DNA from: a virus | DNA length: 25,918 nucleotides | Virus record (IMG/VR): IMGVR_UViG_3300034105_003404 | Span: 1-25,918 of that record | Reading direction: 5' to 3' (one strand) | In this document: positions 21,785-25,918 of the stretch, piece after piece | How positions within the stretch are numbered: the first letter of the stretch is position 1 | Layout of the letters: every line of letters starts with the position of its first letter | Made by a program: the position numbers and the translations under genes | Notes under the pieces: model-generated | Told to the model about the DNA's origin: nothing | The model's database searches: none | The model's input: the letters and a program-made list of their open reading frames with translations, nothing else

Positions 21785-22260
21785 AAAGGTTCTTCCTCAA
21801 ATGAGCCAACATCGTTTCGGCTGGTTGCTGGACGAGCGCCTGCTCGTGCTGGTGTTTTCTGTGCAGGACGAGCATTGACAGGGTTGCCTGAAGCATTCTC
21901 TACCTTTGCTTTGCGCTGCAATGTTTCAATGTTGCGTACAGATACGCCGATTTCGTCAGCAAGGATGTTCACTGCTGAACGCTTCTTTCCTGACTCTTTG
22001 TCGTCCCATGTTTCTTGCTCAAGACGACCCGTGACTGTTACGCGAATTCCTTTTTCAAGCACTCGGGCTGCATCTTCTGCAAGGTTTCGCCATGCAATGA
22101 CATTGAAGTAGGAAGTCTTTTCTTGCTTCTCGCCTTTTGCGTCGGTCCAGAAGTTGTTGACCGCAACAGAGAATGAAAGCTTCCCTGCTCCTGAGTCAAA
22201 ATAACGCATTTCTGGGTCCGCCGTGAGGTTTCCGGTTATTGTTACTGGCGCTGATGACAT
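21781..22260 (-). CDS. ssb: Single-stranded DNA-binding protein
   Basis: The 159-residue protein has the OB fold of bacterial SSB (ITGNLTADPEMRY, YFNVIAWRNLAEDAARVLEKG, VTVTGRLEQETW), a basic Ala/Pro linker and the acidic tip FEEEPF that recruits partner enzymes. It coats single strands at the phage fork. GGAG lies about 9 nt before the ATG. Its stop overlaps the methyltransferase start, so the two are translated together. Confidence 0.95.
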   Translation of the reverse strand: MSSAPVTITGNLTADPEMRYFDSGAGKLSFSVAVNNFWTDAKGEKQEKTSYFNVIAWRNLAEDAARVLEKGIRVTVTGRLEQETWDDKESGKKRSAVNILADEIGVSVRNIETLQRKAKVENASGNPVNARPAQKTPARAGARPATSRNDVGSFEEEPF

Positions 22261-22330
22261 GTTCGTATTCTCCTTGTGTTTGGTTTATGTATCGCCGAAA
22301 GCAGCATATCACTCGTGGTAGGCTCTGTCA

Positions 22331-22549
22331 ATGGCCACTAACCCTTTTGAAATAAGGCTTTCGTTAACCAATGCGATTGCTAACTCGTTGTTTGACATTG
22401 CTTTTGATGAGAGCATATCGGACAAAGAGCTTGCGCAGCAACTTGAAGATTACAAAGATGTTGCATCAATGCTTCTTGAAGACCTCGGGTGCGAGGTCAT
22501 TGAAATCAAAGACGGAAAGATGATTTGCTCCTTTAGTCCACAAAAATAA
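22331..22549 (+). CDS. Small acidic helical protein next to the array
   Basis: The 72-residue product (MATNPFEIRLSLTNAIANSL...) is helical with a short C-terminal hairpin (CEVIEIKDGKMICSFS). It is not recognised. There is no Shine-Dalgarno; TAGGCT ends 6 nt before the ATG, so it may be leaderless. Its stop lies 2 nt before the first CGGGACTA of the array, and transcription of this gene would read straight into it. Confidence 0.65.
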   Translation: MATNPFEIRLSLTNAIANSLFDIAFDESISDKELAQQLEDYKDVASMLLEDLGCEVIEIKDGKMICSFSPQK

Positions 22550-22551
22550 CA

Positions 22552-22770
22552 CGGGACTAGTAAGTGACAGGAATAAATTGAAGCGCAGAAGGAGCGAAGC
22601 GACTGGTATTCCAAGGAAATACGGAAGGCCCCATTTACTCCATTTACGAATGGCTGTAGGCCGAAGGCCGTAAGCCTGAAGAGCGAGCAGCGTTAAATGG
22701 ATAAATGGAGGGAGTATTACTTTGGAATGCGAGCAAGCAATTTTGCCGTAGATTTTTATTCAAATATATT
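22552..22770 (+). ncRNA. Array unit 1, family A
   Basis: Core: CGACTGGT (22600-22607), helix P2 GTATTCCAA (22606-22614) with TTGGAATGC (22722-22730), ACGGAAG, helix P3 CCATTTA...CATTTACG (22631-22648) with 22691-22708, then GGGAGTA. A GGCC-GAA-GGCC hairpin caps P3. GAATAA/TTATTC and ATTG/CAAT close the unit. Confidence 0.65.
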
Positions 22771-22932
22771 CGGGACTAATAAACAGACTTAGCATTTGCG
22801 TGCAAGGTCGCGTGCTGCGTAGTTGTTTATGTCGTTGTGCACGGCTCAGCGTGCAAGCGAAGCGTCATAAGACATAACGACGAAGCATCTCGCGGACTGC
22901 ATGCAATGCGATTGTTGTGATGAGACCCAACA
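22771..22932 (+). ncRNA. Array unit 2
   Basis: Extended rod: CATTTGCGTGC pairs with GCATGCAATG (one bulge, one wobble), CGCG with CGCG, TTATGTC (22827-22833) with GACATAA (22871-22877), and TGCACG (22838-22843) with CGTGCA (22850-22855) around a 6-nt loop. It is distantly like family D (GCATT...GCGTGCTG). Confidence 0.55.
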
Positions 22933-23080
22933 CGGGACTAGTTAGTTCATAAACATACAAAGCGAGTTGTTGCTTTTAGGAGCGGAGCCTTAGCGAAGGT
23001 TTCCAGAGCGTAGCCTGGAATCTGAGCGGAGGCTAAGCGATGAAAAGAAACACGAGTGGGAACTGTGATTAGGCTTTCCT
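22933..23080 (+). ncRNA. Array unit 3
   Basis: CTTAGC (22989-22994) pairs with GCTAAG (23032-23037) and encloses TTCCAG (23001-23006) with CTGGAA (23015-23020). No relative was found in the window. Confidence 0.5.
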
Positions 23081-23249
23081 CGGGACTAAATACCTACCGG
23101 GAACAGACAGCGAAGTTACTTTCTTTTCGAGCGGTGCGAGAGCGAGAAGGTTCCAGAAGCGGAGTTATTTTGCGATTAAAGACTTTATGGGAACAAGCGA
23201 AGATGCGAGCGTTGAAGGACGAGAAGCTTGAATGTAAATAGTAAAACTT
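23081..23249 (+). ncRNA. Array unit 4
   Basis: CTTTTCG (23123-23129) pairs with CGAGAAG (23143-23149) with one wobble; GTTCC later pairs with GGAAC. Its start (AATACCTACC) resembles that of unit 11. Confidence 0.5.
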
Positions 23250-23407
23250 CGGGACTAGGGACTATTCAAGCGGTGAGTCGTTTGATGCGAGCAGTGAAGC
23301 GCAGTGTACTTAAAGGATTTAAGAGCGGGATAACGAGCAGTCTGGAATTTCGAGCGTTCGCTGAGCGAGGAAAGAAGTACGAGCAAAAGTTGTGCTGTGA
23401 GCCTACT
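23250..23407 (+). ncRNA. Array unit 5
   Basis: The boundary word is doubled (CGGGACTAGGGACTA). A 6-bp hairpin CTTAAA-GGA-TTTAAG lies at 23309-23323. No relative was found in the window. Confidence 0.45.
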
Positions 23408-23581
23408 CGGGACTATGAAGTATGTTTTACAGTCCATGTTCAACAAACAAGCTTTATGAAGCGTCCGGAGCTGCTGAAGACTGGTGGTAGCTCTTTTGCG
23501 GACACCGTCGAGGCATCTCCAGGTAAGCGAGTATGCGATAACTTTTATTCGATTCATAGATAGTTTTTATTCAATACGACT
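23408..23581 (+). ncRNA. Array unit 6
   Basis: GTCCG-GAGCT (23463-23472) pairs with AGCTC (23489-23493) and CGGAC (23499-23503), a two-step hairpin. It ends in TTTTATTCAA and 7 nt before the next boundary, like units 1 and 17. Confidence 0.5.
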
Positions 23582-23786
23582 CGGGACTTACATATAAAAG
23601 GATTGAAGCGTGAACGAGAAGGAGCGCAGCGACTGGTAATTTCGAGAAAAACGGAAGAGACTCTTTTCTCGTTTTCTGGGTGGCTGCAAGCCCCCCAAGC
23701 GATAGCGGGAAAAGGAAAAAGAGAGGGAGTATTTCGAGGAACTACGAGAGAGCGATTCATCCGGGGACTTTTCAACAAAACCATTA
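23582..23786 (+). ncRNA. Array unit 7, family A
   Basis: It shares GAAGGAGCGCAGCGACTGGT and ACGGAAG...GGGAGTA with unit 1, but the P3 arms are different sequence, CTCTTTTCTCGTTTTC (23661-23676) against 23710-23725, and still pair. A GGGGACTT half-site at 23763-23770 lies near its end. Confidence 0.65.
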
Positions 23787-24007
23787 CGGGACTAATAACC
23801 ACAGGGTTAGGCGTGTGCCTGTTTTGAAAGGGAGAGAATCGACTGGTGGTTTTTAAAGTTTACGGAAGAGGCTCTTTTTTGTCTTTTTTGAGTGAGGTAC
23901 GAGCAAAAGCGACGCTTTTTGGAGCGGTAAAAAGAAAAAAAGAGAGGGAGTAAAATTTAATAAACCATGAAAAACGGCACTGCCAGGAGTTGTTAGATAA
24001 ATCAACA
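23787..24007 (+). ncRNA. Array unit 8, family A with a family C-like 3' end
   Basis: It has the CGACTGGT, ACGGAAG and GGGAGTA blocks of family A; P3 is CTCTTTTTTGTCTTTTTT (23872-23889) with 23929-23946, P2 is GGTTT/AAACC. Its last 35 nt (TGCCAGGAGTTGTTAGATAA) match the end of unit 11, so it looks mosaic. Confidence 0.65.
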
Positions 24008-24150
24008 CGGGACTAACTTCTATAAGCCAACAAGCATTGCGTCTTTCTGTTCGATGTGAATGAGCGTGCTGGTAACGAGGTACGAAGTTACGCAAAGCGA
24101 AAGAACAACGAAAAAGAAAACGCATGCGGTAGCTTTTATTTGATACGACT
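24008..24150 (+). ncRNA. Array unit 9, family D
   Basis: It shares CAAGCATTGC, GAGCGTGCTG and CACGAA/TACGAA-type loop words with unit 13. Inner stem GTAAC (24072-24076) with GTTAC (24087-24091), 10-nt loop; outer stem GCATTGCGTCTTTC with GAAAACGCATGC. Confidence 0.6.
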
Positions 24151-24401
24151 CGGGACTTATGTGTACTAGGACTATTTGAAGAGTCGCAATAGCGACGAAG
24201 TGTTATTTCTTGGAACGATACGGAGCGAAGAAGGTATGCGTAGGGAAATGTGAAGCGACGGAGTGCGACAGCGCTTCGGCGCTAGCATAAGCGAAGTGAC
24301 CTTCTTTTAGCGAGGTATTGTGTAAAGAAATACACGAGGTGCGTTGTGGCGAAGCAAATGTCCGGGATGTCGCAATCAAAGATAAACATCTACCAAAGTC
24401 T
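24151..24401 (+). ncRNA. Array unit 10, family B
   Basis: AAGAAGG-TATGC (24228-24239) pairs with GCATA (24285-24289) and CCTTCTT (24300-24306). Inside is AGCGC-TTCG-GCGCT (24270-24283), a UUCG tetraloop hairpin. Also GTCGC-AATA-GCGAC and GTGTA/TACAC hairpins, and a 3' AGAT-AAAC-ATCT hairpin. Confidence 0.65.
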
Positions 24402-24556
24402 CGGGACTAAGTACCTAGGTTGTCGGGCTGCCGACACCTGATGAGGAAGCGTAATTTTCATGGCCCCTGGTGGCGGACACGGAATCATGTAATGATTTCG
24501 AGGTCTTCCGCCCCATGTTAAATTTGCTGGTGCCAAAGCTGTTAGATAAGTCTGCA
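24402..24556 (+). ncRNA. Array unit 11, family C
   Basis: GGCGGA (24472-24477) pairs with TCCGCC (24507-24512), enclosing GGAATCAT (24481-24488) and ATGATTTC (24492-24499) around GTA. It is followed by GCTGGTGCCAAAG and TGTTAG, all shared with unit 16. Confidence 0.65.
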
Positions 24557-24691
24557 CGGGACTAATAACCAAAAACAGTGAGCATTCCGAACGAAGCGAC
24601 GTAGCCGCCGAGGCATCCCGTAGCTCGCGTAGGGAGCCTGGCGTCTACCGAGCAAGCGAGGAGGCGAGGAAAAGTCTCATGTTTGCCTACA
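24557..24691 (+). ncRNA. Array unit 12
   Basis: The shortest unit. AGGCATCCC (24611-24619) pairs with GGGAGCCT (24632-24639), 8 bp with one bulged A and a 12-nt loop. No close relative was found in the window. Confidence 0.5.
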
Positions 24692-24831
24692 CGGGACTTA
24701 TCTTTACAAACGAGCAAGCATTGCATTTTCGTTCGACTCGGAGCGAGCGTGCTGTGACAAGGCACGAAGTCACGCAAAGCGAGCGTAGGTCGATAAGAAA
24801 ATGTATGCGGTGAGTGAGTAGTAAATGAAAT
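24692..24831 (+). ncRNA. Array unit 13, family D
   Basis: Related to unit 9. Inner stem GTGAC (24754-24758) with GTCAC (24769-24773) replaces an A-T pair of unit 9 by G-C; outer stem GCATTGCATTTTC with GAAAATGTATGC also changes on both sides. Confidence 0.6.
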
Positions 24832-25079
24832 CGGGACTTATGTGTAACAGGACTGTTCGACGAAATGGTTAGCGACGAAGTGTTATTTTTTGGAACAAAA
24901 AGAAGCGAGGAAGGTATGCGTAGGGTAATGCGAAGCAACGAAGTGCGACAGCAATTCGGCGCTAGCATAAGCGAAGCGACCTTTTGAGCGCACTTATTGT
25001 GCAGAAAAATACACGAGAAGCGGTCCATGAGGCGAATATCCGGGATACCGAATTCATAGATAAATATCTATTCAAGTCT
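24832..25079 (+). ncRNA. Array unit 14, family B
   Basis: Related to unit 10 over most of its length. AAGG-TATGC (24911-24919) pairs with GCATA (24965-24969) and CCTT (24980-24983). The 3' hairpin AGAT-AAAT-ATCT precedes the boundary. The UUCG hairpin of unit 10 is weaker here. Confidence 0.6.
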
Positions 25080-25307
25080 CGGGACTAGATAATGGTTTGA
25101 TGGTTGAAAAACAATCACGCAAAATCAACTTAGACAGATAAGAGAATCTAGGTGATTCTGGCGAAGCGCATGCGTAGACATGAATCAACGGTTGCCGGGT
25201 TGAAAAGCGTAGGGTTGTTCGAGCCGAGCAGCGGTGAGAACACACGAGCGTTCAACTCGGCAAAGATTTGCTTATGTGGATAAGTTGGAACTCTATTCAA
25301 ATATCCT
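25080..25307 (+). ncRNA. Array unit 15
   Basis: AGAATC (25143-25148) pairs with GATTCT (25154-25159), and GCCGAG (25223-25228) with CTCGGC (25256-25261). It lies between the second copies of families B and C, as if inserted there. Confidence 0.5.
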
Positions 25308-25462
25308 CGGGACTTGATACCTTGAGATGTCAGGTTGTCGCGCCGAGATGCTAGGCGTATTTTTATGACCCCCCATGGTGCGGACACAAAATCATGTAAT
25401 GATTTTGAGGTTGTCCGCCGTCATATAAATCGCTGGTGCCAAAGTTGTTAGGGGGGTTAGTA
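25308..25462 (+). ncRNA. Array unit 16, family C
   Basis: Same fold as unit 11: GCGGACA (25380-25386) with TGTCCGC (25412-25418), enclosing AAAATCAT and ATGATTTT around GTA. The two outer inner-stem pairs are A-T where unit 11 has G-C and G-T. Confidence 0.65.
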
Positions 25463-25694
25463 CGGGACTTGATAGCGAAGATTTTGCAGCACGGCGGGCG
25501 TAGCGTGACTTGAGTGCGAGCATCGCTGTAGCGGACCGGGTAAATCGACTGAAGCTAGTGAGTGAATTTTGTGTATACAAAATGATACGAGCGTTGCTGA
25601 GGGAGATTTCTCGGGTAGCGGAAGTGGGCGAGTGGCTCAGTCAAAGCGTAGAGCGTTTGTGCTGCAAATCTGGTAAGTTTTATTCAACTTGCTA
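25463..25694 (+). ncRNA. Array unit 17
   Basis: A 7-bp hairpin ATTTTGT-GTAT-ACAAAAT lies at 25566-25583. The unit ends GTTTTATTCAA and 7 nt before the next boundary. No relative was found in the window. Confidence 0.45.
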
Positions 25695-25853
25695 CGGGGC
25701 TAAATAACAAATTCAGGCGTTCGTTTCTTTCTGGGAACCAGAATAAGTGAGCAACGGTCAAGCCTCTTGACGAAGCGAAGTGGCTCGACAATTAATTGTT
25801 GCGGCGATTGCTAAAGGCATTAGCGATGACTAATCAATCACATGTTGGATAAT
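25695..25853 (+). ncRNA. Array unit 18, variant boundary
   Basis: It starts with CGGGGCTA instead of CGGGACTA. Hairpins TTCTGG-GAA-CCAGAA (25729-25743) and GCTAA-AGGCA-TTAGC (25810-25824). Confidence 0.5.
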
Positions 25854-25918
25854 CGGGACTAGAGACTTTATACCGGGAAGCGCTAAGGTCTTTAGTGATT
25901 CGCAAGCAATGATTAATT
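25854..25918 (+). ncRNA. Array unit 19, cut by the window end
   Basis: It begins with CGGGACTA; only 65 bp are visible, too little to assign a family. Confidence 0.4.

Larger units (their letters stand above)
22552..25918 (+). repeat. Tandem array of non-coding structured units delimited by CGGGACT(A/T)
   Basis: Eighteen exact CGGGACT words and one variant (CGGGGCTA at 25695) occur here, all on the plus strand, 135-251 bp apart; I saw none in the other 22.5 kb. Twelve are followed by A and six by T. Often TTTTATTCAA or TGTTAG precedes them by 7-15 nt. Unit interiors are rich in hairpins and in AGCGA words. Open frames of 60-111 codons exist on both strands but conflict, lack ribosome sites and are not conserved between related units. 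The array begins right after a stop codon and continues past the window end. The individual units follow as separate entries. Confidence 0.85.

Noticed and set aside
24438-24451. Hammerhead-like CTGATGAG in array unit 11
   Set aside because: The GAAA half of the core is missing and the word is absent from the related unit 16.
23056-25707. Open frames of 60-111 codons on both strands of the array
   Set aside because: They overlap on opposite strands, cross unit boundaries, have no ribosome sites, and related units do not keep the same frame.
22552-25918. CRISPR array
   Set aside because: The repeat is only 7-8 nt, the intervals vary from 135 to 251 bp, intervals are related to one another and structured, and no cas gene is nearby.
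22552-25918. Integron cassette array with attC sites
   Set aside because: The boundaries lack the RYYYAAC/GTTRRRY pair in a consistent place, the units carry no open frames in a common direction, and there is no integrase in the window.

Overview
The window looks like the early, DNA-metabolism half of a phage of a low-GC actinobacterium. The evidence is three WhiB-family proteins (a family of Actinobacteria and their phages), a short class II ribonucleotide reductase, a phage-type primase-helicase, SSB, a DUF932 protein and a probable terminase small subunit. Composition is only moderately GC-rich by eye, and several genes appear leaderless (a -10 box 6-7 nt before the start codon), as is common in Actinobacteria. 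A freshwater planktonic actinobacterial host is my inference. No structural or lysis genes are present, and no integrase.

Layout. 1-4.2 kb, minus strand: a WhiB protein, small unknowns, an elongator-type tRNA-Met and nrdJ. 4.4-6.2 kb, plus strand: small genes, including a mini membrane protein and a LysM-like secreted protein. Two of these genes have near-identical promoters, each preceded by a CTTG-rich repeat tract, and the block ends in a set of hairpins with 10-nt loops. 6.2-8.3 kb: mostly small minus-strand DNA-binding-like genes and a tRNA-like element. 8.3-10.5 kb, plus strand: an operon ending in a VioC/AsnO-like Fe(II)/2-oxoglutarate dioxygenase. 10.5-15.4 kb, minus strand: RHH protein, TerS-like protein, primase-helicase, a second WhiB, an unknown and DUF932. 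15.4-16.6 kb, plus strand: three unknowns. 17 kb: thioredoxin and a third WhiB diverge from a shared operator, and a SNF2-type helicase follows the WhiB. 19.6-22.3 kb, minus strand: SSB, a C5 DNA methyltransferase that appears to start at CTG, a DUF1599 protein and a small zinc-ribbon protein.

The most unusual part is 22552-25918, which runs off the window. It is a non-coding tandem array of at least 18 units of 135-251 bp, all in one orientation and each beginning with CGGGACT(A/T) (one site reads CGGGGCTA). Unit interiors differ, but at least four families recur. Within families, helices are preserved while their sequence changes, and wobble pairs fit transcription of the plus strand. A block of families D-B-C occurs twice. 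I read it as a cassette-like array of structured RNAs and know of no described equivalent.

How the genes work together: NrdJ makes dNTPs and thioredoxin could reduce its C-terminal cysteine pair. Primase-helicase, SSB and the SNF2 helicase serve replication and repair. The methyltransferase and DUF1599 protein suggest modified DNA. The WhiB proteins probably control host or phage transcription.
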